This document shows, piece by piece, positions 47,601 through 58,412 of a DNA stretch of 64,000 nucleotides. Position 1 is the first letter of the stretch; every line of letters starts with the position of its first letter. A program made the position numbers and the translations under genes. Origin of the DNA: Trogon surrucura. Lineage: Eukaryota; Chordata; Aves; Trogoniformes; Trogonidae. The stretch covers positions 147,688,578 to 147,752,577 of the forward strand of contig CM036617.1 in NCBI GenBank assembly GCA_020746105.1. Direction: 5' to 3'. Below the pieces are notes generated by a model, which was not told the DNA's origin, did no database searches, and saw only the letters and a program-made list of their open reading frames with translations.

Positions 47601-48407
47601 CTGACACTGCAGTGCACTGCCTTACATGGCCAGCAATAGTTCCTCTACTGAAGCCCTAGTGCCCTAAATAACTCCACAACACTTTGTGGGAGACTGAAAA
47701 CCCACGGACTGAGCTATGGCACTGAAGATGCTCTTCCTCATCCCTCATTTCTCTGCTTCCTAATGCAGAGGACACCTCAAAAAATCTGCTTGGAGGGGGT
47801 ACTCAAATGACCGGTGGTGAATAGAGAGCTGTGGCCAGGAGTAGCGAGTGCTGCCAATGAAGGGCTGGGGGAAGATTGGGACAACAGGCAAAAAGCCCTG
47901 GCTAGTGCAGCTCCTCTTGTCACAGCCCTAAAATATAGCCTGCTCAGTAGGAGCACTCTTCAGACAGGAGGCATTTCTGCTTGGAGTGCAGGACTTGAAT
48001 AGAACCTCCCTGGGGGTTAATATCCTGAGATTGCTTTCTGTCTGTTATTTCTCAAAATGTGGCGCAATACCTGGCTGAGAATAGATAATTTTGCCAAAAC
48101 GTATTTGATATCTTACTTGGTTCCACTCAGAGTTGGCAAGCTTTATTAATATAAACATATTTTGTCAACTTTTTGTTTTTCTAGAAATGTTTATCTTGGC
48201 CTCATTGCAGGACTGCGGGCAGGATGCTGTCTCTTATACATAGTGCTCTCTGTTTTAATAATGAAACGCTTCAAACCAGATGGCAAAGAGGTGACAGATA
48301 TTAAAAATATAGAAAGGTCAACCAGCAAAGAAACAGTTACTGGCAATAAAAAAGAAATTCTTCCTGGTGCAAGAACCTCAGAAGACAGTGAGGAAACTTT
48401 TATGTAA
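29514..48407 (+). CDS. SLCO1B3: SLCO1B-like organic anion transporter (14 coding exons, complete)
   Basis: This gene encodes a 12-pass OATP1 uptake carrier of 704 residues (human OATP1B3 has 702). Exons are 29514-29624, 30232-30373, 30486-30618, 32075-32205, 32415-32561, 36510-36608, 37393-37629, 38774-38938, 40353-40548, 42785-42950, 44473-44654, 46060-46124, 47291-47408 and 48185-48407. All introns are GT-AG and total coding length is 2115 bp, in frame. Landmarks are QIERRF at 63-68, the OATP signature DTRWVGAWW at 263-271, a Kazal-like loop with cysteines 469 to 499, and a C-terminus ETFM. ATG 29514 has a good Kozak context. Exons 9, 13 and 14 look most like 1B (GMFLGGF-IKKFKL, GALIDKTC, VYLGL). 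Exon 7 is nearer 1A2, so 1B is the best but not certain assignment. Confidence 0.9.
30232..30373 (+). CDS. SLCO1B3: SLCO1B-like exon 2, TM1
   Basis: This 142-bp exon encodes residues 38-84 with TM1 (ILLGALAFSFFAKGFSGSYM), the QIERRFEISSSIVG turn and DGSFEI at the start of TM2. These are strongly conserved across OATP1 proteins. Donor GTATAT. Confidence 0.92.
30486..30618 (+). CDS. SLCO1B3: SLCO1B-like exon 3, TM2-TM3
   Basis: This 133-bp exon encodes GNLMVMVLVSYLG (TM2), the cytoplasmic RVHRPK turn and TM3 (VIAVGCLIMSLGAFLSVIPQ). The intron before it is only 112 bp. Donor GTAAAT. Confidence 0.92.
32075..32205 (+). CDS. SLCO1B3: SLCO1B-like exon 4, extracellular loop 2
   Basis: This 131-bp exon encodes the variable second extracellular loop, residues about 129-172. 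It starts YNYERITVTMDNSST, with an NSS N-glycosylation sequon at 141. The loop is the least conserved part of OATP1 proteins. The call rests on frame continuity and on the start resembling YRYS/YKYE of the human proteins. Confidence 0.85.
32415..32561 (+). CDS. SLCO1B3: SLCO1B-like exon 5, TM4
   Basis: This 147-bp exon encodes TM4 and its flanks: LWLFVLMGNLLRGIGEAPVM, then PLGVSYIDDFSKEENSAFYI. These are among the best conserved OATP segments. Donor GTAATA. Confidence 0.93.
36510..36608 (+). CDS. SLCO1B3: SLCO1B-like exon 6, TM5
   Basis: This 99-bp exon follows the longest intron of the gene (3.9 kb). It encodes GLVRSSGMFGPTLGFLLGSF and ASLWVDIGIVDV, matching TM5 of OATP1 proteins. Acceptor TCTTACAG, donor GTAAGA. 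Confidence 0.92.
37393..37629 (+). CDS. SLCO1B3: SLCO1B-like exon 7, TM6 and signature
   Basis: This 237-bp exon holds the superfamily signature DTRWVGAWWLG at 263-273 and TM6. The long cytoplasmic loop 3 follows, beginning LPYSLPKEGESENL. The LPKEG sequence is shared with human OATP1A2 rather than 1B3. Donor GTGACA. Confidence 0.92.
38774..38938 (+). CDS. SLCO1B3: SLCO1B-like exon 8, TM7
   Basis: This 165-bp exon encodes DFFPALKKLFGNPIFLVYIF and KFMEQQFNVSVARAIFLIG. It is the direct counterpart of the exon at 864-1028, with the same length and phase. Donor GTAGGT. Confidence 0.93.
40353..40548 (+). CDS. SLCO1B3: SLCO1B-like exon 9, TM8-TM9
   Basis: This 196-bp exon encodes LPITILGMFLGGFLIKKFKL (TM8), TM9 and VAGLTVPYSG. 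GMFLGGF-IKKFKL is the 1B form of this segment. The donor GTTTGT is weaker than the GTATGT of the matching exon in the upstream gene. An exact 42-bp tandem duplication begins 65 bases downstream. Confidence 0.92.
40614..40697. repeat. Exact 42-bp tandem duplication
   Basis: Two identical 42-base units lie head to tail, 40614-40655 and 40656-40697, each starting AACATGGTGCACATATCTAT. They are in intron 9 of the SLCO1B-like gene. The absence of any mismatch points to a recent event, or to an assembly artefact. Confidence 0.9.
42785..42950 (+). CDS. SLCO1B3: SLCO1B-like exon 10, Kazal-like loop
   Basis: This 166-bp exon encodes the Kazal-like part of extracellular loop 5. Cysteines lie at residues 469, 473, 475, 484, 495 and 499, with DPVCGANGITYMTACFAGCK in the centre. 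Length and phase equal those of the exon at 3717-3882. Donor GTAAAT. Confidence 0.93.
42985..43268 (+). repeat. CR1 3'-end fragment, old
   Basis: A decayed CR1 tail lies in intron 10 of the SLCO1B-like gene. It has GATGGTAGATGCCCCATCCC, GGAAATGTTGATGGCCAGG and GTCCCTTCCAACTC, and ends ATGATTACATGATTAT. Its sequence is of an older type than the copies near 17.9 and 61.5 kb. Confidence 0.85.
44473..44654 (+). CDS. SLCO1B3: SLCO1B-like exon 11, TM10
   Basis: This 182-bp exon encodes VFHNCTCVEG, GNSSAVLGQCQRESC and TM10 (YFLALQTACAFILALGGTP). NCT and NSS are N-glycosylation sequons in the extracellular loop. Donor GTGAAA. Confidence 0.92.
46060..46124 (+). CDS. SLCO1B3: SLCO1B-like exon 12
   Basis: This 65-bp exon encodes SVSPDLKSFAVGIETLAGRV, the cytoplasmic loop before TM11. 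The acceptor is TTTCTAG and the donor GTAAAC. Confidence 0.9.
47291..47408 (+). CDS. SLCO1B3: SLCO1B-like exon 13, TM11
   Basis: This 118-bp exon encodes GGLPAPIYFGALIDKTCLKW and GGSGSCRVYDTKAF. It is nearly the human 1B form (GGILAPIYFGALIDKTC). Donor GTAAGC. Confidence 0.93.
48185..48407 (+). CDS. SLCO1B3: SLCO1B-like exon 14, TM12 and tail
   Basis: This exon encodes TM12 (VYLGLIAGLRAGCCLLYIVL) and a charged cytoplasmic tail ending SEDSEETFM before TAA at 48405-48407. The last residues fit a class I PDZ ligand (Thr at -2, hydrophobic end). Confidence 0.9.
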
Positions 48408-51134
48408 AAAAGAAGAAAGGTCTTTTCATAACTTTTCTGTGCTTCAGTTTTTCTAAGCACGAGTCTAATTACTGACTTCAACAGCTAGTTTACATTGTGG
48501 GGATCCACAGAAGTATCTTTGAAACATTGACATTTAATTTGCTTTACTTTATCCTCTTCCTCTCCTCATCTGAAACAATAGGGGGAAAAAGGTTAAAACC
48601 TTCTGGGGTTTAAAATTTTTGGGTTTTAATATTGTGGGGAACTCTTCTATCTTCTTGTTCTCAATCCCTTTCTAGGACCAAGAATAGGACTAGCCAAAAA
48701 TTATTCAAGTGTCATGAATTCGATTGTGACGGAAAATTAAAAAGAAGGAATCCACAATAAGCTGCTTTTCCATTTTTTACTGACTATATTTCAGGTCCTC
48801 TTGCTCTGTATTGAGCCCTATAGCTCTAAATGACCAATCAAGTTACACTTGCCCAGTTGATCTGATGACCTTTGCTACATGGTTCATGACCAGAGCTCTT
48901 TGGTCTGGACTGGCTCCCACATCCCATGCTCAGCCTCATGCCCGGGGTTGTCAGTGAGCACCTTCTGAACAAGAATTGCACAACAGCTCTAGAGTTTGGT
49001 TTAAGCACATTAAACAATCAAAATGGAATGCAAACAAAGGAAAGTGGTGTATTAATTTTGCAGCGTATCTCTGTATTGGGTTTGAGTAAAATTATTCTGA
49101 ACTGATATATTAAAGTGATAGACTTTGAAATTTCTTTCTTTTTGTGTGTGTTCTATCCTAATGACCACTGCATTTATACCATATGTATATAAATTTCTTT
49201 CCTTGTTTAAGGAACCTTCAGTAAGCCTTGAAATACAGTGCTGAAAACTTGCAAATTCACAGCTTTCCACAGGCAGTCTTGACCAGAGAGAAATTTTAGT
49301 AAAGGATGTTTCCAGCAGTCATTGTTGGGAAAAAAAAAATCTATTAAAATACTTGAAGTGTGATATTTCATTGACAACTCTCATGATGTCATTTTGCAAT
49401 GTGAGCAAACATGCCTAGTAAGATTACTGCAGGTTTTGTCTCCATCGTCACAGCCATTTTGCTTTTTTTTCTGAAGGGTATCTCTGCTCCTCGCAGTCTT
49501 GTGCCAAGCCTAGAACTAGGAAAAAATCTTTCTTTCCTAACCTTAAACTTCACTGGGACATGGAAGAGAGTGCTACACTCACATAAATAAAATATACCAC
49601 ACTTTATCTATCTGAGAAAGTACCAGATCAGAGGTGTAAAGAGAAAGATTCCACATGTTAAATGAACTTCTGACCTTTCTTCTACCACTAGCCCCTTCCA
49701 AGTGCAAGGAGTGCAAAAAGGGTTAATGTGATACTCACTGGAAGGAGTCCTCATATCCTTGCCTTGGAGATGCAGTTGTTAGCATTTTATTGCTTAAAGG
49801 TGATGACCAGCTTATTTAGGCGTCGTCTTTTACAATCACAGCTCTGATTGCAAACTGCCATCAGATGGGATGAAGCAGTGTGTGTTATAAGGGAAGAGGA
49901 ATGAAAGCTTCTGTATTACAGATGATATCAAGATTGCACCTAAGTCTGGAAATAATTAAAGAAAAACCCAAGTTTCAGAAACTCCAGGAATTTTACACAG
50001 AGAAAACCAGTGTCTCTTTCTCCTTCTGCAAACAGTGTTTTAACATTGAATAAATATATTGACAGTTCTATAAACACTCTTGATTTGCATTAGGCATATA
50101 GACTCAGTTGGGCGACTCATACTTACATAACTTCCCTTTTACTTCTGTTGTTTGCGTGTTTACTTTTGTGCATTGTTTTTTATATTACTTTTTTTTTTTT
50201 ATGAGACCTTGATTTTCCCAGGAGGTAATGTTTTATCAAAGGTACATTGATAATTGATGTCAGACTAGAAATGAATTTCTGGTCAGAGCTGATGATTCGT
50301 GTCCTGATATTTACCACAGATGCAACGTGGTAAAGTGAGCTTTTTCAAACAGATAAGAATTAACAGCGTCTTTGTAATGTCTCAAATTGATAATAGCGTA
50401 AGTGCTGCCACAGGTGGTATTAAATAAGCCTCTGGCTCAGTGTACGCCCAGCTCCAAGGCTGTATCACTTGCCTACGTTTTCAACACGATCTTGTGTACA
50501 AGTCTAAGCACTCTCCTGTGAACAGCAGGTAGAAGTTACTTCAAGGGAATTACTTGTTCTTCCACACAAACTAATGTGGAATAAACAAAAAATTACATAG
50601 CTGGTCGACTGGCATTTTCCAAGAGTTTTTTATCTCTTTGCCTCGCATAATAGAGAAGAAATAATGACATTTCTCCCTTTTAATTCCTGCTGCTCTAAAG
50701 TCAAGATTCTACCAAACAGAGAGGCAGAAAAGACCTTGGGACTCTGGTCTGGTTTAAAGCCACGTTACTGATTCTGAGATCGAACCTGGTATCTTTGTCC
50801 TTTGTGGCAGCTGTGTCAGCATGCTCAGAGCTAGCTCAAACATCTCTGATCTCCATCACTGGGAAGATCCTCGAGGAAGGGAAAGAAGTCTGTTGTAATG
50901 TAAGGTGACCAGAGAAACTGTTAACCAGGAAAGCTAATTTTCAGGCAAATTTGCAACTACATCAAGTCAGACATACTTTTGAATACGGGCAACAAACCAG
51001 GTAGTTTAAGAATCATTACAGACAACTTGGTGGGCCATAGGTCATGGTAATTTCACTGAAACAAATGAAGAAATAGCCAAATCAGTGAATTTTTATCAGG
51101 CATTGGGAGGTTTAAGAGCATGAGTCTTATGTTT
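48408..51134. other. 3' flank of the SLCO1B-like gene, includes 3' UTR
   Basis: Non-coding AT-rich sequence follows the stop. Possible polyadenylation signals are ATTAAA at 48736-48741 and AATAAA at 49586-49591. Which one is used cannot be decided here. Nothing else is recognisable up to the CR1 at 51135. Confidence 0.5.
49586..49591 (+). promoter_or_regulatory. Candidate polyadenylation signal, SLCO1B-like
   Basis: This is the first canonical AATAAA after the stop, about 1.2 kb downstream. A weaker ATTAAA lies closer, at 48736. Confidence 0.3.
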
Positions 51135-52080
51135 CATAGAATCATAGAATGTTAGGGGTTGGGAGGGACCTCCTGAGATCATCTAGTCTAAACCCCCCAC
51201 CAAAGCAGGATCACCTAGGGCACATCACACAGGAGTGTATCCAGGCAGGCTTTGAAAGTCTCCAGAGAAGGAGACTCCACAACCTCTCTGGGCAGCCTGT
51301 TCCTAGTGCTCTGTCATCCTCACAGTATAGAAGTTTGTCCTCATGTTGAGATGGAACTTCCTATGTTCTAAGTTCCAGAAAAATATGAGGAAAAACTTTT
51401 TTACTGTAAGGGTGACCGAGCACTGGAACAGGCTGCCCAGGGAGGTTGTGGAATCTCCTTCTCTTGAGACATTCAAAACCCGCCTGGACGCGTTCCTGTG
51501 CGCTCTAGTGTAGGTGGTCCTGCTCTGGCAGGGGGGTTGGACTAGATGATCTTTAAGGTCCCTTCCAACCTCTAACATTCTGTGATTCTGTGATTCTGTG
51601 ATTCTAGCTTATACCCATTACTCTTTGTCCTGTTACTGGACACTATTGAAAAGAGACTGGCACCTTTCTCTTGACACCTATTCCTCAGATATTTGTATAT
51701 GTTAATAAGATCCCCTCTCAGCCTTCTCAAGACTAAACAGCCCCAGTTCTCTCAGTCTATTTTCATAGGAGAGATGACCAAGTCCCTTAATCATCCTCAT
51801 AGCTCTCTGTTGGACTCTCTCCAGTAGGTCCCTGTCTCCCTTGAACAGGTAAGCCCAAAACTGGATACAATATTCCAGGTGTGGTCTCACCAGGGTAGTG
51901 CAGAAGGAGAGAACCTCCCTAGACCTGCTGGACACACTTTTCTTAATGCACCCCAGGATCCCATTGGCTTTCTTGGCCACAAGAGCACATTGCTGTCCCA
52001 TGGGCAACTTACTTTCCACCAGGACTCCAAGGTCTTTCTCCATGGGGCTCTTTTCCAGCAGGCCAACCTCTGTTTACCCA
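51135..52080 (-). repeat. CR1 LINE fragment split by a younger CR1
   Basis: The outer minus-strand CR1 occupies 51135-51371 and 51606-52080. The left part begins with the inverted 3' terminus (ATAGAATCATAGAATG). The right part encodes, on the minus strand, [32 protein letters not shown] and [13 protein letters not shown]. The two parts resume at the same point of the CR1 sequence, close to the 'CTATGTTC...GTACCCATT' region. The plus-strand sequence between them is a second CR1. Confidence 0.88.
51372..51605 (+). repeat. Young CR1 3' fragment nested in an older CR1
   Basis: A plus-strand CR1 3' end begins near AGAAAAATATGAGGAAAAAC. It runs through CACTGGAACAGGCTGCCCAG and GGGGGGTTGGACTAGATGAT, and ends with ATTCTGTG units at about 51579-51605. 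It is inserted opposite to its host element and is close in sequence to the copy ending at 2251. Confidence 0.9.
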
Positions 52081-55000
52081 AATCTTGTTTGAGGCTATCA
52101 GAAAGCCCTTCAATGGCATTATCAAATTCCCTCTGTCAGAATAACATAGACCCCTACCCCAGAAGACAGTGCAGTTATTTGGCATTTTTTAACTTTTAGA
52201 TACATAATCAAGCAGACAGAATGACCTATGACTATGTGTTCTTATGGTATTTTCTAGTTGTTTATCAAAGAGGAAAAAACCCCAGCAGCTCTAAACCCAC
52301 AGTTTTCTGTATGCATTAGGATCATGTATCCTATGAGGATCAAGCCCTTCCAAGGGTTTTGTGTCCCCATTATCAAAAAGTCCTGTTTATTCTGCCACAA
52401 AAATAACTTAGGAATAGAGTGTTACCTGTTGCCGAATAAACAGAAAATATTTCAGGCTGTCAAATTAAATTTAAATAATTTCAAATATTTTAATAATATA
52501 ACAGAAGTTAACATTAGACTTAGTCTACCAGTTTTTCACTGTGGAATATATCATCATTTTGTCTACCTGTAATTTGGAATATGATCAATATGAACATGTT
52601 CTTTTTAGTTAAAACTATTAATATAGGTCTGAATTACATGTTGTTTTCTACAGTGTTACTTATATGTCTTACTTCTAATTAATTCATATTTTTATTGTGA
52701 CCTACTAAAGCGTAACTTAAGCACAGTTCAAGTCAGTCAAGAAGAAAACACAAAAAAATCCTGCTACAAGTGCACTTTAATTTTGAGGACAAGCATTTTT
52801 CTTCATGAGACCCCTCTGTACCAATATTAGTCTTCAGGATAGAGGCTGCTTTTTAGAGAGGGCAAATATTTTGGTTTTTTATGGCCATGAAGGATCATAG
52901 AAGTGGTCATAGAAAAACGCAAGCATGCTGTACATATCCTCAGTTGTTTGTCCACCTCTCTGGCCAGATCTGCATTATGGACAGGATGGACTCTTGAGCC
53001 CAAGCCCTGCCTAATGCACCAGCAGTGGCCTACAGAAGATGGCAGCCCTTAGCCTAGATCTGAAATTCCAGTGTCATAGTCTCAGGTTAAGAAAGTCAGG
53101 ACAAAGTTTCTCTCTTGCAGCCAGGACTCTTAAGCATCAATCAAACCCTCATCATGGCACCCATGACTCAATCAAGTGCAGAACTGTGGAGTCATCAGGT
53201 GGTTTTGGACAGGCTGTGTGTTGGCATGTGTGGTATATTTGTTCTCCTCTGAGACCAGCCATGTTGTCACTGCACTTACAGACCTACTTCAGTTCCCGGG
53301 ACTTGTTCCTCCTCCAAGGGATGAGCTGCTTGAGGCAGGGATTGACTTCCACTGGTATAGGTGGAACAAAGGAGCCACCCAGAATGCCCAAGAGATGGGA
53401 GTTGATGGTTAAGCAAGAGTTTGTTTCGCAGTCACCCACCCATGTGCCATGCTGGGAGAGCTCATGCCTGGCCCACCTGTTGGACACAGACCCCTTTTTG
53501 AGTGTCTGGTGTATAGCAAAGTGGTTATGCTGTGGGATTGATAGCATAGAGCCTGGAGCTGATTTCCAGTGGGACTGAAATGCCATTTTTTCCCCTATGT
53601 ATTCTAAAGTTGCTGTAAAGTGATTACTACCTTTAGTGAAAAAAGTAGTAAATCCCGAATGATCAAAAATAACAGGAAGCAACAGGCCAGCAGATTTTGG
53701 TAGATCAATGGAATAAACTTAAAAGAGAGGTTATACAGAAATTGTTATAAGGAAAATACAGGTGGAGACAAAGTATTCTTATGGAATCTTTGAGATTTCA
53801 TCAGAATAAGAATTATGTGTTGTGGGGAAAAAAATCTGAGAAGTATTTATAAAATTACTCTAACAGATCTGCATCTTAAACCAAAGACATTCTGAGTCAG
53901 TGACTGTCATACCTATATAGTTCATCTCCTCAGCCATGTTATGCTATAAGTCATTTATATAAAAATACAACATTTTCTTCCCCTCCAAAATCACCAGGTA
54001 AAAAAACCATCAGACGAGTTCCATGTTTCTCAGTAGGACATACTACTGCGTGAAGGAGCAAGTGCTCTTCCCATTGTCTGCAAAATTGTAATTTAATTGA
54101 TCCCAGTTGAGCACGTATTTATTTTGTTATAATCTCATCAATGGAACACTGATTCTATGTGTTAGCTTATATCTCTAAAACTATTATTTTCATACTAGAT
54201 ATCAGAATTAGCTTTCTTCTGCTGGGTTCTGCCACTCTCACAGGTCAGATGGCATTTTCACAGAATTGTGTCAATATGGTTTCAGATGAGGCTGGAAGAT
54301 ATTCTGCAAGAATACCCCACTCTTAGGTGGCTCAGTATACCTTCAGCCACAGCTGTTGAGTGTTCCTACAGAGGGTCCATATGCAGCCCTGTGGGAGAGC
54401 TGTGGCTTGTCCCCTGCAGCTGCCTGTGGCCCTACTCACTGCATCCCTCAGGATGTCTCCCCCGATAAAAAAAAAAATGGTGTTGCTACCCTGGATTTCT
54501 TACATCTGGACATCAGAGCTGTGAGGTGGTCCTACATGGGGTGCTGATTCATAATTAACAGTGGGAGAACAGAGCTCTGGCCAAACGTGCTGGTCCTCTT
54601 CCCTGCAACCCATGGGTCTGCTCCTGCCAGCACAACAGCCTCCCTACCACAACTGTGACTCAAGGCTTGAGGTGGTTATATCTGCATGGCCTTTTAGAGC
54701 ATTGTTTCAGGGTGAACTGACACCATCTCTGCTGGAGTTTCTTTCCCCAGAAAGCCAGGCACCAGCAGACTCTCTTTAGATTAGAGCAAGAGCCAATATA
54801 TGTTGGCAGTGTATGCAATCATTGAGTTTGTGCTCGAGTTCTGATCTAACACTACAAGACCAGGAAACTTGAAATACTACTCCAATAGTAACAACAGGTT
54901 ATAGTAATAATAATGATGATGTGACCTGAAATATCCAAGAGGTCCTGCCAGGTTATATGTGTTGATTGCTTCAATTTTTTTTTAAAGCTGCAGCTGCATG

Positions 55001-58000
55001 GGAGAAAATAATTTCCTAAATATAACAGATAGATTTCTAGACACATTTTTTTTTTCTTCATAGCCATCAGAAGATACGAATCATACAAGATGATCATCAC
55101 CAATTATAATATTATATCAGTTGGAGAATGGCTTATTGGGATACCTGGTTTGAAAAACAAGCAAGTCAGCACATGAATAAAATTACAAGCAAAGGGAAGA
55201 ATTGATTAAATATAGCTTTAGGAGACTGTCAAGAAGTTTCCTATCAATGCTTAGATGTGTTGGTCTATGTGTTCAAAAGATGATCAGGAGTTTAGAAGGA
55301 GAGTTCCATTTTTGGGTGCCATAATTTGGGTAACAATTTGGAGTTTGAAAGCTTTACTACTCATCACTCTCCAAAAATCTAGTAGAGAGCTCACTGAATA
55401 ATGCATTTGTTAAAAAAAATTAAAATCAGAACATCTCAAAAATAGTTGAACTCACAGTCTTTTAAAGTGTCACTTCAGAGCCAGCACACAAACAGGTTCA
55501 ACCCCTCTGAAGATAATGGGTGTTTACTAATCTGTGTTTTGCTTTAGTCTGCAAATACATGACCTAATTTTGATCAGTAAAATGTCTAGGTCACAAAGTT
55601 ATAAACCAACAATATATGAAAAAAGGAGGAGGTTTACATAGCAGTTAAATGCATGATCACAGCTGAGTGAACTTAACCTACTGAATCCAGCTGCCTCCTG
55701 TTACAGTGATGAAGATACCTTTGCATGGGCTTTACAAATCCATTACAAATTCTTGGAAAATGTTTAGGTTGAAAGCCAAAAACCTGTGCTGAAAGCTGGA
55801 AGGCAAAAATGAGTTCATAGCTGCTGTGATTTAAAGTAAAAGAATTAAAGATACATGTCCAGTGGCAGGGTTGTTATCTCCAGGCAAATATGACTCTTGG
55901 GTCCCCAGACTATAGATAAAATCATGTTTTCAAACCTACTTATAAGCTACAATGTATTTTCTAGACATGAAAAGTTCATCCAGAATGAGGGAGCAACTCA
56001 ATAACTATTAACAAAGAGCACCAGAACATTCTAATTTTTGGGACTATATCTTTTTTAGAACAGGAAATAGCTCCTGGAGCACTTCCTTTCTTATATGCTT
56101 ATTGTGATCCAAGTCAATCAAATGGAAGTTTTCAAAGCACTTTACACAGTCCTTAAATGTTTTGGAACTTGCATCCATTGGGATTCCATTATAAAGTAAT
56201 CTGAAAGACAAAATTTTATTTGGGAGTTAGGATTTTAAATTTGGTTGATGAGTGCTTTGGAAAAAAGTTTTTTCACCTATGATTCCCAAGCTTGCCTTTC
56301 TTGACCTATCTGTTCAACTTTCATGTGTCAAAAACCAGCTACCTTGACTTCATGTGTGAGAGTAACAGATACTCTAGTGAAGTTTTGGAAGATAAAGAGC
56401 ACTCCTTCTCAGCAGTTAATTCCAGTTCGATTTTCCTCCATTCTCCTCTGACTACACAGCATCGATAGAGTGATCTAAGATCTGAAGATGCTATGGAATA
56501 TGTAGTGGAGATACCATGATTTCCATTTTTTTCTGTAGATCCCAGAAGACACCATTTGAGACGAAAACTGAAGAGCCAGAAAGGAGCAAAAATAGCTAAT
56601 GCTGGTAATTCAGCTCTCACTGTAGAAGGTAAGCTACAGCAACTTAGAAAGAGATGACTGCAAGCAGGAAATTAACTCTTTAACTTAAATTTTCTCCTTC
56701 TTTGACTTGAAAATACATAGTGTGGGGACTCAGTCCTGTGACAACACAAACAATCCTAGACCTACATGCAGTCCCTACTCAGTGCTTGCCCTTTTTGATG
56801 AGCCAGAGTGTATTATTTCTAGATTTTTGTTAATATCAGAAGTTGGACTACAGAATTTAGTCTGGTTACTGTAATCAATCCTATTCCCTGTATTCTCATG
56901 TCTTTTCTCTTTTTCAACTTAGTTCAGCTGTCAAAGTAGCACTTAAGAACTACTGGCTTGCAACACCTTCCTGTATGTACTCTCTGCACTGTATTAGGAT
57001 TACTGTTTTCACCAAATCTCCTGTTATAGAAGATAAAATAATTTAGGTAGTACATTGATTTGAGACATTTTTATTCTGATTGTGAAAGTTTGCCCATCTG
57101 TCTATTTATCCATAAGTACTTGCTGCTAAGGCTGTTTTGTTCTGTAATTTTACATTTGTTGAAACCCTCAGTCCTCTTGAAGCTTTTCAGGAACAACATG
57201 AGTCTGCTTGTTCCATGCATTGTCTGCTGTTGCTTTCCAATGAATGCAAATCAATACCGATGCTGGCATTTATTGCAAGTTCAAATTGGCTGCAAGCTCT
57301 CAAAGTGCATCCCTTGTGACAACTGACTCAATGGCAGGTCTTCTAGACCCAGTAATCTTTGGATGACCTTAAGAACTAACTGTTGAATCTCTTATCGTCC
57401 TGGAGGATTTGTCAAACAGAGTCGGAATACGGGCAGTTATGGGACTTGGATAGCAAAAGCATTTCTTGCCCTTCATAATGCTTCTTTTCAACCAACTCAA
57501 TGCATTCCTAAAGTCGATGAAAACAACAAACTTTAAATCCCATGTATTAAAATGAGGATTAAAAAAAGACTAGTGGGCTGAAATTAATGATGATTCAGAA
57601 ATGAGTCAGCTGTTGAACTCTCCTTCAAGATCTGTTTTTAAGAAGATGAAAAAGGAAGAATAGTTTGAATAATTGGAAACTAAAGAGCTTTTGCAAGTAA
57701 ATACTTGCAGGTACTTAGTGTGTGTGGAAGCAAGGAATTCGAAAAAGCATGCACGAAAAGGTTCACTGAGAAAACTAACTAGTGCTATTACTGACCACCA
57801 GCAAGTATCTTTTAAAAATAATGAGTGACTGCTAAGATTCCAGATAAATGTAGCAAACGATTTGACATTCATTTTTTGAAAGACTTCAGAGATCTGACTG
57901 CAAATGAGACATTTACCCCTGAAGTGAGCAGGACACATTAGTGGTCCATCCCTGGTTAGGTCTGTGAGCCTGATCCAATAGGGTACTTGGAGTGGGCTTG

Positions 58001-58412
58001 CACAGTCGAGTAGAGTGTTCCCTGTGTTTTCACGCTACTACAGAGTATTTCACTCTGGTACATTAAATTAATGGTGTTTTTTAAATTCCAGGAATTTTAT
58101 TAGAAAAGACAATTCATATGTTTAAAACTAAAGTCACCATTTGATGTTGTGCTGCATTGGATAAAATGCATGACAAAAAGCCATTTTGCCAAGAAATCTA
58201 TTTTATAAATTCTGAAACAATAAACAAAGAGCTGTTTCAGAGGAGTACTAATGAGCCCAGTTGCCAGTTTGGACAGGCAACTGAGTTTATTCACAGTGGA
58301 TGGCTTTGCACCAGCAGATAACCTGTCACCAAAACAAAATTGCCAGATTCGTCTTTGTTTTGAGTCACATGACTGTGTTGTATTTTATCGCCTGTAGATC
58401 CTGCTTCAGAAG
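52081..58412. other. Intergenic, no gene seen
   Basis: About 6.3 kb without a recognisable gene. A 179-codon plus-strand frame at 53039-53578 overlaps a 132-codon minus-strand frame. Neither resembles a protein I know, and both look like chance. No repeat family is identified with confidence. Confidence 0.45.

Noticed and set aside
53039-53578. A 179-codon plus-strand gene
   Set aside because: No recognisable domain, no splice or promoter context, and an overlapping open frame on the other strand. Chance is more likely.
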